A stretch of DNA of 27,860 bases, taken from positions 1-27,860 of the forward strand of contig CANLJW010000015.1 in NCBI GenBank assembly GCA_947491605.1. The letters are read 5' to 3'. Below, piece by piece: positions 8,766 to 16,840 of the stretch (its first letter is position 1; the number at the start of each line of letters is the position of its first letter). Under the pieces are notes generated by a model that made no database searches, was not told the origin of the DNA, and worked only from the letters and a program-made list of their open reading frames with translations. Made by a program: the position numbers and the translations under genes. Origin of the DNA: UBA7398 sp947491605 (GTDB taxonomy: Bacteria > Actinomycetota > Actinomycetes > Nanopelagicales > Nanopelagicaceae).

Positions 8766-8840
8766 TGGCTCCTCCACCAGGTATCGATCCTGGACCCTGG
8801 GCTTCAAAGGCCCATGTGCTAGCCACTACACAATGGAGGA
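8766..8840 (-). tRNA. tRNA-Gln (anticodon UUG), CCA encoded
   Basis: Folds by eye as a full cloverleaf on the minus strand. The 7-bp acceptor pairs TCCTCCA (5' end at 8840) with TGGAGGA (8776-8770), then discriminator G and an encoded CCA (8768-8766). The D stem is GTG/CAC with GG in the loop. The anticodon stem TGGGC/GCCCA encloses loop CTTTGAA, so the anticodon is TTG (8807-8805) for Gln CAA codons. The T stem is CCAGG/CCTGG. The T loop reads ATCGATA in place of the usual TTCGANN, so position 54 is A. G73 and a U1-A72 pair suit tRNA-Gln. It lies between glmU and a divergent tetR gene. Confidence 0.95.
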
Positions 8841-8919
8841 ACCCGTATTCTCTCGCATCTTTTTCCTATTTACGACCAGAGTTACTGCAGATCGCGAGAA
8901 ACCCGTAGCGTTGGGGCTT

Positions 8920-9573
8920 ATGAGCGCCCCACGCAGAAGGATGAGTAGCGCGGAACGCCGCTCGCAATTGATTGAAGTCTCACGCGCAATTTTCGCCGAA
9001 AAAGGGGTTGAAGGTGCAACCGTTGAAGAAATCGCGGCGGCGGCCAAAGTTTCTAAGCCGGTTATTTATGAACATTTTGGCGGCAAAGAGGGGTTGTACG
9101 CGGTCGTTGTAGATCGCGAAATGGCGGCGTTATTAAATTTAATTACCTCATCATTAACTACAGGGCGACCACGGGCGCGCGCCGAACAAGCTGCGATTGC
9201 ATTTCTTACCTATATTGAAACTCGCAGCGATGGATTTCAAATATTGGTGCGTGACTCAACTGTTGGCGCGCAATCTGGATCCTTTGCAACTCTGATTAGC
9301 GATATCGCAAGTCAAGTAGAAAATATTTTTGTCGCTGAATTTGCCGCCCGTGGGTTCGATCCGAAGATGGCGCCGATGTACTCCCAAATGTTAGTTGGGA
9401 TGGTCGCACTTACCGGGCAATGGTGGCTAGATACTCGCTGGCCCTCTCGTGATGTTGTTGCAGCCCACTTAGTTAATTTAGCTTGGAACGGATTATCTAG
9501 TTTGGAATCTAAACCAGAAATGTCTAGCTCGAAAAAATTGAATAAAGATAAGAAAGTTATCAAGAAGAAATAG
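8920..9573 (+). CDS. TetR-family transcriptional regulator
   Basis: Predicted dimeric repressor with an N-terminal helix-turn-helix. The DNA-binding region reads SSAERRSQLIEVSRAIFAEK, then VEEIAAAAKVSKPVIYEHFG, GKEGLYAVVVDRE. The rest is a helical ligand-binding domain ending in a Lys-rich tail. The open frame runs back to 8833, inside tRNA-Gln, so the long start is wrong. I chose ATG 8920, giving 217 residues; ATG 8941 is the alternative. TAGCGT (8906-8911) lies eight bases before it, compatible with a leaderless mRNA. A TetR gene beside glmU and tRNA-Gln also occurs, from memory, in M. tuberculosis (Rv1019), so this is probably the syntenic orthologue. Ligand and targets are unknown. It ends stop to stop with ispE. 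Confidence 0.9.
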   Translation: MSAPRRRMSSAERRSQLIEVSRAIFAEKGVEGATVEEIAAAAKVSKPVIYEHFGGKEGLYAVVVDREMAALLNLITSSLTTGRPRARAEQAAIAFLTYIETRSDGFQILVRDSTVGAQSGSFATLISDIASQVENIFVAEFAARGFDPKMAPMYSQMLVGMVALTGQWWLDTRWPSRDVVAAHLVNLAWNGLSSLESKPEMSSSKKLNKDKKVIKKK

Positions 9574-10491
9574 CTAAAGTGTTTCGATTACTCGCGCTCC
9601 ATGAACTGGGCCACCAACATGCAAAACATTTCCAACAACGCCGCTAGTTTTTAACGCAACAATCAAATCAAGCGAGTGTTCTTCATCCTCGGCTAAGAAT
9701 GCAACCGTTGGTCCAGAACCCGAAACTAAACCACCTAGTGCGCCATAATCCATGCCTACATCGAGAATTAATCGAAGTGCTGGTCGGAGCGAACACGCTG
9801 CAGCTTGTAAATCATTGCTTAGAGTTTTACCCAGTTCTTTAGCGTCGCCAGAGCGAAGTGCTTGCATTAACGGTTCGCTAACGCTCGGCGCGATGATGCT
9901 CATTCCTTCGCGCAATCGATCGCATTCGTTGTAGACAGCTGGGGTTGAAAGCCCAGAAGCAGATAGCGCTAAAACCCAGTGATAACTACCGCGAGAGAGC
10001 GCTGGCGTTATCTGGTCGCCTTTGCCAGTACCGATTGCAATCCCACCAGAAATCGCGAACGGTACATCGCTACCAATTTCGCGCCCAACTTTTTCCATAT
10101 CATCACGTTTTAAACCTAAGTTGTATATGGCATCAATCCCAACAATCACGCCCGCTGCATTTGCGCTACCACCAGCCATGCCGCCAGCTACTGGAATATT
10201 CTTATTAAGATGGATAGCTAAATCTGATGAAACTTTATATTTCTTAGCCATAAGTTCGACAGCTCTATGCGCAAGATTTTTCTCGTTAACTGGAATGTGA
10301 TCGGTATTTTCACCGGAAATTTTTATAGAAATTCCCGAACCCGGTGCTCCGCTCTGTACAGTCACATCATCAAAAAGTGAAACCGCTTGAAAAACCGTCA
10401 CTACTTCATGAAATCCAGTTTTTTCAAGTGGGCCAACTGATAGTTGTAGGTTTATTTTTCCTGGGATCCTGACAACCACACCGGCACTCAT
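9574..10491 (-). CDS. ispE: 4-diphosphocytidyl-2-C-methyl-D-erythritol kinase
   Basis: Phosphorylates CDP-methylerythritol at the 2-hydroxyl in the MEP route to isoprenoids. It has 305 residues and the GHMP-kinase fold. It begins RIPGKINLQLSVGPL (the PGKINL block binds substrate). The ATP loop is PVAGGMAGGSANAAGV (about 98-113), then GSDVPFAISGGIAIGTGKGD, and the C-terminal glycine motif LGGLVSGSGPTVAFL. It is the last gene of the rsmI-metG-tatD-rsmA-ispE operon, 28 bp after rsmA. rsmA-ispE is a conserved actinobacterial pair. Its stop is directly adjacent to the stop of the convergent tetR gene, with no bases between. Confidence 0.96.
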   Translation of the reverse strand: MSAGVVVRIPGKINLQLSVGPLEKTGFHEVVTVFQAVSLFDDVTVQSGAPGSGISIKISGENTDHIPVNEKNLAHRAVELMAKKYKVSSDLAIHLNKNIPVAGGMAGGSANAAGVIVGIDAIYNLGLKRDDMEKVGREIGSDVPFAISGGIAIGTGKGDQITPALSRGSYHWVLALSASGLSTPAVYNECDRLREGMSIIAPSVSEPLMQALRSGDAKELGKTLSNDLQAAACSLRPALRLILDVGMDYGALGGLVSGSGPTVAFLAEDEEHSLDLIVALKTSGVVGNVLHVGGPVHGARVIETL

Positions 10492-10519
10492 GAAACGAAA
10501 GCCTATTGGTTATCTAGAA

Positions 10520-11371
10520 TTATTTCTTTGCCAAAGCGCTAGCAATTTTTAAAAAATCATGAATTGTTAGCGACTCCCCACGGAGTGTTGGGTCTATCCC
10601 AATTGTATTAAGAATTGATTCGGCTTGGCTATTGCCCCCACAGAGATCTGCTAATACTGAACGGAGCATTTTTCGGCGCTGACTGAAAGCTTGATCGATT
10701 ACTGTAAATGTTAGATTTCGTTCGACCTCGCTGCCTAACGGCTGGTGGCGATGAAATTTAACTAAACTTGAATCAACATTTGGAACTGGCCAAAATATCG
10801 ATCGAGAAATTGTGCCGCCTAGTGATAAATCAGCCCACCATGCCGCTTTCGCACTCGGGATTCCATAAATTTTACTTCCAGATTTAGCGGCTAATCGTTC
10901 GGCAACTTCAGTTTGGACCATTACTACCCCGCTGGTAATGCTTGGAAACTTCGCCAAGATATGTAATAGAACTGGTACGGAAATGTTGTATGGCAAGTTC
11001 GCAACTAATTTTGTTGGAAATTCTCCAAGTTCATTAACTGAGAGCGCATCTTTGTTTATTACGGTAAAAGTATCAGCAACGCAATTATGCGAGCGTAAAG
11101 TATTTGCTAACTCATTAGCGAGTCGATTATCAATCTCAACCGCTACTAATTTTGCGCCAGCTTGCAAAATTGCAAGCGATAGCGAGCCTAAACCCGGACC
11201 AATCTCCAGAACTAAATCATCTGAAGTTACGCCAGCCACCCGCACTATTTTCTGACAACTATTTCCATCAATGACAAAGTTCTGCCCCATAGATTTTGCA
11301 GGACGTAGCTCTAACCTGCTCGCAATTTCACGAATTTCGGTAGCGCCAAGTAGCGCGATCTCATTAGCCAT
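10520..11371 (-). CDS. rsmA: 16S rRNA (A1518/A1519) dimethyltransferase RsmA (KsgA)
   Basis: Dimethylates the two adjacent adenines in helix 45 of 16S rRNA late in 30S assembly. It has 283 residues. Motifs in order are SMGQNFVIDGNSCQKIVRVA, the SAM motif I LVLEIGPGLGSLSLAIL, LVAVEIDNRLANELA with the acidic ribose-binding residue, the catalytic NLPYNISVPVL, and a C-terminal FSQRRKMLRSVL. Its ATG shares one base with the tatD stop (TAATG arrangement), so translation is probably coupled. In many actinobacteria an rpf gene lies between tatD and this gene; here there is none. Confidence 0.97.
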   Translation of the reverse strand: MANEIALLGATEIREIASRLELRPAKSMGQNFVIDGNSCQKIVRVAGVTSDDLVLEIGPGLGSLSLAILQAGAKLVAVEIDNRLANELANTLRSHNCVADTFTVINKDALSVNELGEFPTKLVANLPYNISVPVLLHILAKFPSITSGVVMVQTEVAERLAAKSGSKIYGIPSAKAAWWADLSLGGTISRSIFWPVPNVDSSLVKFHRHQPLGSEVERNLTFTVIDQAFSQRRKMLRSVLADLCGGNSQAESILNTIGIDPTLRGESLTIHDFLKIASALAKK

Positions 11372-12231
11372 TACCGAAAAGCGCCGAAAACTCGTTCGGA
11401 ATTCGCACTGATAATTCCAGCGAGTTCGTCTGGACCTTGGTCTCGTTCGCGCGCTAGCGCTCGTAGCGTATTTGGAATCTGTGCTGGCGTATTTAGAGCG
11501 CCACGATTTGGCATCGGTGCTAAGAAAGGTGAATCGGTTTCGACCAAAATTAAATTTGCGGGTACTAATTTTGCAGATTCGCGAAGTTCTGGCGCGTTTT
11601 TAAAAGTGACTGTTCCCGCAAACGATAAGTAATAACCGTGCTCGATACATTCGCGCGCCATTTCTGCATCCCCGGAATAGCAGTGAAAAACCGTTAATTC
11701 CGGAGCGCCTTCTTCTTTTAGTACATCTAAAACTTCCCGATGGGAATCGCGATCATGAATTATCAACGCTTTTTTATGGCGTTTCGCTATCTCGATATGT
11801 CTGCGAAATGAGTATTTCTGGAGATCGCGAAGTTCTGGCGGCGTCCGAAAGAAATCCAAACCAGTTTCACCAATAGCACGAACTCGCTCTCGTCCTGCTA
11901 ATTCATCGATGATTTTTAAATCGGCTTCTAAATCTGGAACAACTGGTGCTTCGTTGGGATGAAGCGCTACTGCTGCCAAAACGGTATCGCTCCAAAATTC
12001 TGCACACTCGACCGACCATTTAGATTGCTCCGCTGAATAACCAACTTGAACAACTCGATCAATCCCAACGCTCTTTGCAATTGCTAATACTTCACCGATA
12101 CTTGGGTCGGTTGCGGATTTACCTTGATCAATCAATTCCAAGTGGGCGTGTGAATCTACGCAAGTTACTCCGAGCGGTTCTGGCAGCTTTGCGGATGGTC
12201 GATCGATATCGCGATTGTGCCGGTCAGCCAT
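11371..12231 (-). CDS. tatD: TatD-family metal-dependent deoxyribonuclease
   Basis: TIM-barrel metallohydrolase of the TatD/YcfH family, with reported 3'-5' DNase activity in repair or DNA turnover. It has 286 residues. Metal ligands visible are CVDSHAHLE (His28, His30), IGETGLDFF (Glu near 110), IIHDRDSH (His near 147), FHCYSGD (His near 172) and VETDSPFLAPMPNRG (Asp near 223). It starts inside the end of metG with an eight-base overlap (ATGGCTGA) and shares one base with rsmA. About 20 residues precede the core as a polar extension; a later start is possible but no ATG fits better. The metG-tatD-rsmA order is a widespread linkage. Confidence 0.95.
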   Translation of the reverse strand: MADRHNRDIDRPSAKLPEPLGVTCVDSHAHLELIDQGKSATDPSIGEVLAIAKSVGIDRVVQVGYSAEQSKWSVECAEFWSDTVLAAVALHPNEAPVVPDLEADLKIIDELAGRERVRAIGETGLDFFRTPPELRDLQKYSFRRHIEIAKRHKKALIIHDRDSHREVLDVLKEEGAPELTVFHCYSGDAEMARECIEHGYYLSFAGTVTFKNAPELRESAKLVPANLILVETDSPFLAPMPNRGALNTPAQIPNTLRALARERDQGPDELAGIISANSERVFGAFR

Positions 12232-13804
12232 TTGTTTCTACATCTGGTAATCGCGGGAAGAGAATTGCTCCCTTTGAAATTGTCGTGCCAGGTTTTAGTT
12301 GGCCCCAATTAGAAACTTCGCCAATTTTTTGTTCTGATAATTTTCCAAGCGTACTTTCTGCGCCGAGTGAAACCCAAAGCGCTTCGGTAGAAATTGGCAT
12401 TATCGGATGTAGCAAGACAGCAAGCGCTCGTAGCGATTCGGCGGTGTTATACAACACGGCTTCTAACTCGCTACGGCGCAAATCATCTTTAGCCAAAATC
12501 CATGGCTCTTTCTCAGTTACATAACCATTTACTCGCTTGCAAAAATCCAAGATGGCGCTAATTCCGCTTTGAAAATCTAAGGCACAAATTGCGTTATCTG
12601 CGGTGATTACAGTTTTAGTTAGCGCATCTTCAAGTCTTGGTTCTTTTGCGATTGCCGGCAATACACCAGCACAATATTTCTCAACCATTGCGGCTAAACG
12701 AGAGGCTAGATTGCCAAAATCGTTAGCTAATTCGCTGGTATATCGAGCTGACATATCTTCCCAAGAGAAAGATCCATCACTGCCAAATGGAATTGCGCGT
12801 AAGAAGTAGTAACGGAATGCATCCACACCAAAATGATCAGTGATGTCACTTGGCGCGATTCCAGTTAATTTGCTCTTGCTCATTTTTTCGCCACCTACTA
12901 AAAGCCATCCGTGAGCAAAAACTTTCTTAGGTGGTTGTAGCCCTGCCGCCATCAACATCGCTGGCCAAATTACGGCGTGGAATCGGAGAATATCTTTTCC
13001 GACTAAGTGGACATCTGCGGGCCAAGTTTTTGCAAATTGTTTTCCGCCAACTGAATCTGCGGGATCGCCTAATCCAACCGCAGTTGCGTAATTTAGTAGC
13101 GCATCAAACCAAACATAGACAACTTGCGACTTGTCCCAAGGAACTTGAATTCCCCAATCAAAGGTGGAGCGAGATATTGATAAATCAGTTACGCCGCCTT
13201 CAAGGAATGCGATTACTTCGTTTCGGGCTGAGGTCGGCTCGCAAGTTTCAGGATGATTCTTGTAGCGCTCCAAAAGCGGTGTTACAAATGCGGAGAGCTT
13301 AAAGAACCAATTAGTTTCGCTTAACATTTCAACTGGTTTGGAATGAATTGGACATTTTCCTTCGATTAGATCACCAGGTAATTTAAATTCCTCACAACCT
13401 ACGCAATAAGGGCCCTCGTACTTAGCTTCATAAATGAACCCAGCTTCCATCAGCCCCTGTAGAAAGCGTTGCACTCTAACTTCATGTCGTTCTTCGGTAG
13501 TTCTAATGAAATCATCATTTGCGATGTGGAGCGCTTTCCAATTTGGTATCCAGGCTTCTTTTACTAACCGATCACACCAATCTTGTGGCTTTACATTGTT
13601 GGCTTCGGCAGTGCGCATAACTTTCTGACCATGCTCATCGGTTCCGGTTAGGAACCAAACGCTTTCGCCCTTTTGTCTATGCCAGCGAGTAAGTACATCA
13701 CCCGCCACCGTTGTGTAGGCATGACCGATATGTGGCGCATCGTTTACATAATAAATAGGAGTCGTTAAATAGAACGACTTTTCAGCACTGGCGGACATTT
13801 GCAT
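12224..13804 (-). CDS. metG: Methionyl-tRNA synthetase, short type
   Basis: Class Ia synthetase that charges initiator and elongator tRNA-Met. It has 526 residues, so it lacks the C-terminal EMAP-like tRNA-binding domain of longer forms, as is common in actinobacteria. HIGH-type motif PHIGHAYT is at 24-31 after TPIYYVND. A single zinc-knuckle region CVGCEEF...CPIH falls near 140-165. The KMSKS motif is GEKMSKSKLTG near 308. The WxxD anticodon-binding region follows. The start could be M1 or M3; no Shine-Dalgarno is visible in the seven bases after the rsmI stop. The gene is second in the rsmI-to-ispE operon. Confidence 0.97.
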   Translation of the reverse strand: MQMSASAEKSFYLTTPIYYVNDAPHIGHAYTTVAGDVLTRWHRQKGESVWFLTGTDEHGQKVMRTAEANNVKPQDWCDRLVKEAWIPNWKALHIANDDFIRTTEERHEVRVQRFLQGLMEAGFIYEAKYEGPYCVGCEEFKLPGDLIEGKCPIHSKPVEMLSETNWFFKLSAFVTPLLERYKNHPETCEPTSARNEVIAFLEGGVTDLSISRSTFDWGIQVPWDKSQVVYVWFDALLNYATAVGLGDPADSVGGKQFAKTWPADVHLVGKDILRFHAVIWPAMLMAAGLQPPKKVFAHGWLLVGGEKMSKSKLTGIAPSDITDHFGVDAFRYYFLRAIPFGSDGSFSWEDMSARYTSELANDFGNLASRLAAMVEKYCAGVLPAIAKEPRLEDALTKTVITADNAICALDFQSGISAILDFCKRVNGYVTEKEPWILAKDDLRRSELEAVLYNTAESLRALAVLLHPIMPISTEALWVSLGAESTLGKLSEQKIGEVSNWGQLKPGTTISKGAILFPRLPDVETNG

Positions 13805-13811
13805 ATTCTAA

Positions 13812-14654
13812 TCAGGATTCGTTTTTAAATTTCACCATCAGGTCAAAAACTTTGCGCTTAGGTAGATGTAACTCTTGTGCGACTGCTTGAATTGCGGATT
13901 TTCGCAGCTCGCCCGCGCTCTCTTTTGCTAAAACTTTTGCAATTATCTCAGCTGGGACAAATTCACGGCTACTTGGATTAAATCCAGCGATTACTAGCGT
14001 TATTTCACCAAGTATTTCTTTTTCACTAGCCCATACAATTAATTGGTCAAGTTTTCCACGAACAATTTCTTCGTAAGTTTTGGTAAGTTCTCGACAAATG
14101 ACCGCATCGCGATCACTACCTAACGCACCTGCTGCTGCAATTAAAGATTCGTGTAATCGATGTGGTGCCTCAAAAAACACAATAGTTCGCTCTTCTTCCG
14201 CAAGTTTCTGATACCAAGTATCTCGAGCACCAGATGTTCGCGGTGCAAAGCCTTCAAAACAGAAGCGATCCGTCGGTAGTCCGGAAATAGCTAACGCAGT
14301 TAGAACTGCGCTTGGTCCTGGCAAAACTTTTACACCTATCTCATTATCAATTGCGACCCGCACCAACCTATATCCAGGGTCGCTTACGCTCGGCATACCA
14401 GCATCAGTAACTACTAAAACATCTATTCCACTTTTTAATATTTCAAGTAACTCAACAACACGCTCGCTTTCATTTCCTTCAAAAAATGAAATGACCCGCG
14501 CGGTATGAGTAATTCCCAAGTCTTTACATAATCGGGAAAGTTTTCGGGAATCTTCAGCAGCAATTACTCGTGCGGAAAGTAGCGCTTCGATTAATCTTTT
14601 AGAAGCATCTCCAGGATTTCCCAACGGGACTGCTGCCAAAATCAGGTTCGCCAT
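13812..14654 (-). CDS. rsmI: 16S rRNA (cytidine-1402-2'-O)-methyltransferase
   Basis: Methylates the 2'-hydroxyl of C1402 in the ribosomal P site using SAM. It has 280 residues and the tetrapyrrole-methylase fold. Visible motifs are AAVPLGNPGDASKR at the N terminus, VIAAEDSRKLSRLC, VVTDAGMPSVSDPG, LPGPSAVLTALAISGLP and FCFEGFAPR, then IVFFEAPHRLHESL. The C-terminal part carries the basic helical extension that ends in a KFKNES tail. It is first in the operon. Its ATG is only 14 bp from a divergent gene, and CACAAT six bases before the start suggests a leaderless transcript. A divergent rsmI and pmt pair is known from mycobacteria. Confidence 0.96.
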   Translation of the reverse strand: MANLILAAVPLGNPGDASKRLIEALLSARVIAAEDSRKLSRLCKDLGITHTARVISFFEGNESERVVELLEILKSGIDVLVVTDAGMPSVSDPGYRLVRVAIDNEIGVKVLPGPSAVLTALAISGLPTDRFCFEGFAPRTSGARDTWYQKLAEEERTIVFFEAPHRLHESLIAAAGALGSDRDAVICRELTKTYEEIVRGKLDQLIVWASEKEILGEITLVIAGFNPSSREFVPAEIIAKVLAKESAGELRKSAIQAVAQELHLPKRKVFDLMVKFKNES

Positions 14655-14668
14655 GCTCTAATTGTGTC
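14655..14668. promoter_or_regulatory. Shared 14-bp divergent promoter core for rsmI and pmt
   Basis: On the plus strand TCTAAT (14657-14662) is six bases before the pmt ATG; on the minus strand CACAAT (14666-14661) is six bases before the rsmI ATG. Both spacings suit -10 elements of leaderless mRNAs, and the two hexamers overlap at 14661-14662. Any -35 element must lie inside the opposite coding region. Read by eye; no start-site data. Confidence 0.45.
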
Positions 14669-15952
14669 ATGCGAGTGCGCGAGCGATTCACCTTAATTAC
14701 GATCACACTATTTGCCGCGATAACTCGGTTCTGGAATCTCGCAACGCCAAAAGGATACGTTTTCGATGAAGTTTATTATGTTGATGGCGCAAAGGATTAT
14801 TTGAAGTATGGCGTCGAAGTCGATAAAACATCGCCAGAATTTATTGTGCATCCTCCAATCGGAAAATGGATAATTTCGATCGGGATTAAATTATTTGGGG
14901 ATAATGAATTCGGCTGGCGATTTATGGGTGCGCTTCTCGGCACGCTCTCTATTACCTTAATCTATTTAATCGCAAAGCAGCTTTTCAATTCAATTTTCTT
15001 AGCCACGAGCGCTGCTGCTTTAATGGCGCTAGATGGGTTACACCTAGTGCTCTCTCGGACCGCGCTATTAGATATTTATCTGATGTTCTTTGTTCTGTTA
15101 GCGTTTTTTACTTTTATTAGGAAAAAATATTGGTGGACGGGAATTGCGTTAGGGCTCGCGATTGGCGCAAAATGGAGTGGTATTTACTATTTAGTAACGC
15201 TGTTGGCAATTGCACTCTTCTTTGAAATTAAAAATAGGAACTTCAACAAAATCTTAAAACGGATTACCCAATTATTTTTTATACCTTCGCTAATCTACAT
15301 TTTTTCATGGAGTGGTTGGTTTTTTTCAAAACGCGGATGGGATCGGCAATGGGCTGATGAACGCGGCGGATTATTTTCATTTATTCCTGCGCCAATACGT
15401 TCACTCTGGCACTATCACGCCGAGATGTTAAATTTTCACACTGGATTAATCGAAGCACATTCATATTCAGCAAACCCGTGGAGTTGGTTAATTCTTGGAC
15501 GACCAACATCTTTCTATTACCAATCGCCAAACACTTGTGGAAGTTCATCATGTGCCCAAGAAGTTGTCGCGCTTGGCACGCCATTGCTTTGGTGGCTCGG
15601 CACTGCTGCGTTATTTGTAACTTTTGGATATTTTGTTAGCCGTCGTGAAAAATTAGCTGGGCTAATATTGGCTGGCGTAGCAGCGGGTTATTTACCTTGG
15701 TTCTTCTTTCAAAAGCGAACCGTATTTTCGTTTTATGCAGTGGTATTTGAACCCTTTATAATTTTGGCTCTCATTTACTGCTTTGCCAAGCTATTAGAAG
15801 ATCCTCTGACTTATAAGGCTAGAAAAACGGCTTTAATTGCGCTCCATGTTGCAATCGCGCTTTGCTTTCTCTATTTCTTCCCATTATTTGTAGCAACAAT
15901 TACTACTTATGATGATTGGCACGCCAGAATGTGGTTTAACAGCTGGATTTAA
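14669..15952 (+). CDS. pmt: Protein O-mannosyltransferase (GT39, PMT family), membrane
   Basis: Transfers mannose from polyprenyl-phosphate mannose to Ser/Thr of proteins as they cross the membrane. It is 427 residues, shorter than mycobacterial Pmt (around 500). The catalytic acidic pair Asp33-Glu34 lies in YVFDEVYYVDGA, in the first extracytoplasmic loop. HPPIGKWIISIGIKLFGDN, GWRFMGALLG and LLDIYLMFFVLLAFF follow. The C-terminal PMT_4TMC region shows SANPWSWLILGRPTSFYY and an NTCGSSSC pair of cysteines. I count about ten membrane segments. It is divergent from rsmI with 14 bp between, and its stop is six bases from the end of the convergent glpR-like gene. No Shine-Dalgarno is seen; a leaderless start is likely. 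Confidence 0.93.
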   Translation: MRVRERFTLITITLFAAITRFWNLATPKGYVFDEVYYVDGAKDYLKYGVEVDKTSPEFIVHPPIGKWIISIGIKLFGDNEFGWRFMGALLGTLSITLIYLIAKQLFNSIFLATSAAALMALDGLHLVLSRTALLDIYLMFFVLLAFFTFIRKKYWWTGIALGLAIGAKWSGIYYLVTLLAIALFFEIKNRNFNKILKRITQLFFIPSLIYIFSWSGWFFSKRGWDRQWADERGGLFSFIPAPIRSLWHYHAEMLNFHTGLIEAHSYSANPWSWLILGRPTSFYYQSPNTCGSSSCAQEVVALGTPLLWWLGTAALFVTFGYFVSRREKLAGLILAGVAAGYLPWFFFQKRTVFSFYAVVFEPFIILALIYCFAKLLEDPLTYKARKTALIALHVAIALCFLYFFPLFVATITTYDDWHARMWFNSWI

Positions 15953-15958
15953 ATATTT

Positions 15959-16768
15959 TTATTCGTTGGCAGCGCGGTTCGCACGTAGCGCTTCGGCTGC
16001 TTGATCAGCAAGTTCTTGATCGAATATTTGATCTCTTGTAGGTGCTACTGCATCTAGTACTGCACGTAATTTTTCTTGTTCTTCGCTCCATGCACCTGGA
16101 ATTGTTAAATCGATAATACGTTTCGGAGTGATTGCTTTAGGTGCACTGACGTAAGTTGGGAGCGGCACGTTCTGTGGTTCCCAAGTTTCCCGGGTTTGGG
16201 AACTTCCTTTAGGTAGCAAAGTTATTCCATAAAGTTCTTGCGAAATCTTTTCAACCCGATCTGCCAACGGGATCCATTGATCGCTAATTTCATATTGAGA
16301 AGTATCTTGAATTCTACGTTCGACGGTAATTTTTGAATTGTTTATTAATTCTGCATAATTTGTTGATGATGGTGAATCTGAATTATTAGAAATAATTCTT
16401 TGGGTACGAGCCACGTGATTGAGTGCGGATATTTGGCGACGTACATGGACCACAAATAAAATTAAGCCAGAGATTGGTAACAAGATTGCAATTGGAGATA
16501 ATAATTTAAATACCGCGAGGATTCCACTAATTATTAGGAGCGTTGATAGAGATGTAAATGAAATTCTGCGCATTAAAAGTTGGTGTTCATTTTCCATGGC
16601 AAGTTCTACTTCAGTTGGAACTCCAGAACTATGAGCCACTGCTGCCATGCTATTTTTAAATCGTTCAACAGATTTACCAGATACTTCTTCGTGGTTTGAA
16701 ACCCATCTCGGCAGAAAATAGGAAATCCACATCCCGACGATGATTAGATAGATTAAACCGGAACCCAT
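15959..16768 (-). CDS. GlpR/SepX-like divisome membrane protein
   Basis: Membrane protein of 269 residues. A first helix (about 4-20, GLIYLIIVGMWISYFLPRW) sits at the very N terminus, then a polar stretch, then two adjacent helices (about 72-90 and 92-109). The long C-terminal tail is cytoplasmic by positive-inside reasoning. It contains WEPQNVPLPTYV (196-207), RIIDLTIPGAWS (217-228) and a charged helical end. This layout and the PTYV / IDL-PGAW tail motifs match what I remember of corynebacterial GlpR and Streptomyces SepX. Those proteins anchor the gephyrin-like Glp at division sites. The Glp homologue and rimJ lie just upstream on the same strand, which strengthens the call. TATCTT lies eight bases before the ATG. 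Role is inferred from family and context. Confidence 0.75.
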   Translation of the reverse strand: MGSGLIYLIIVGMWISYFLPRWVSNHEEVSGKSVERFKNSMAAVAHSSGVPTEVELAMENEHQLLMRRISFTSLSTLLIISGILAVFKLLSPIAILLPISGLILFVVHVRRQISALNHVARTQRIISNNSDSPSSTNYAELINNSKITVERRIQDTSQYEISDQWIPLADRVEKISQELYGITLLPKGSSQTRETWEPQNVPLPTYVSAPKAITPKRIIDLTIPGAWSEEQEKLRAVLDAVAPTRDQIFDQELADQAAEALRANRAANE

Positions 16769-16840
16769 GATGGATAAAGATAAACTGAGAAACCGGAGTA
16801 ATCGGGTATTTCGTACCTAATTTCGCCAACCTTTTTAAAT

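Noticed and set aside
8833..8919. N-terminal extension of the TetR protein
   Set aside because: It begins inside tRNA-Gln and the extra residues do not match TetR family starts.
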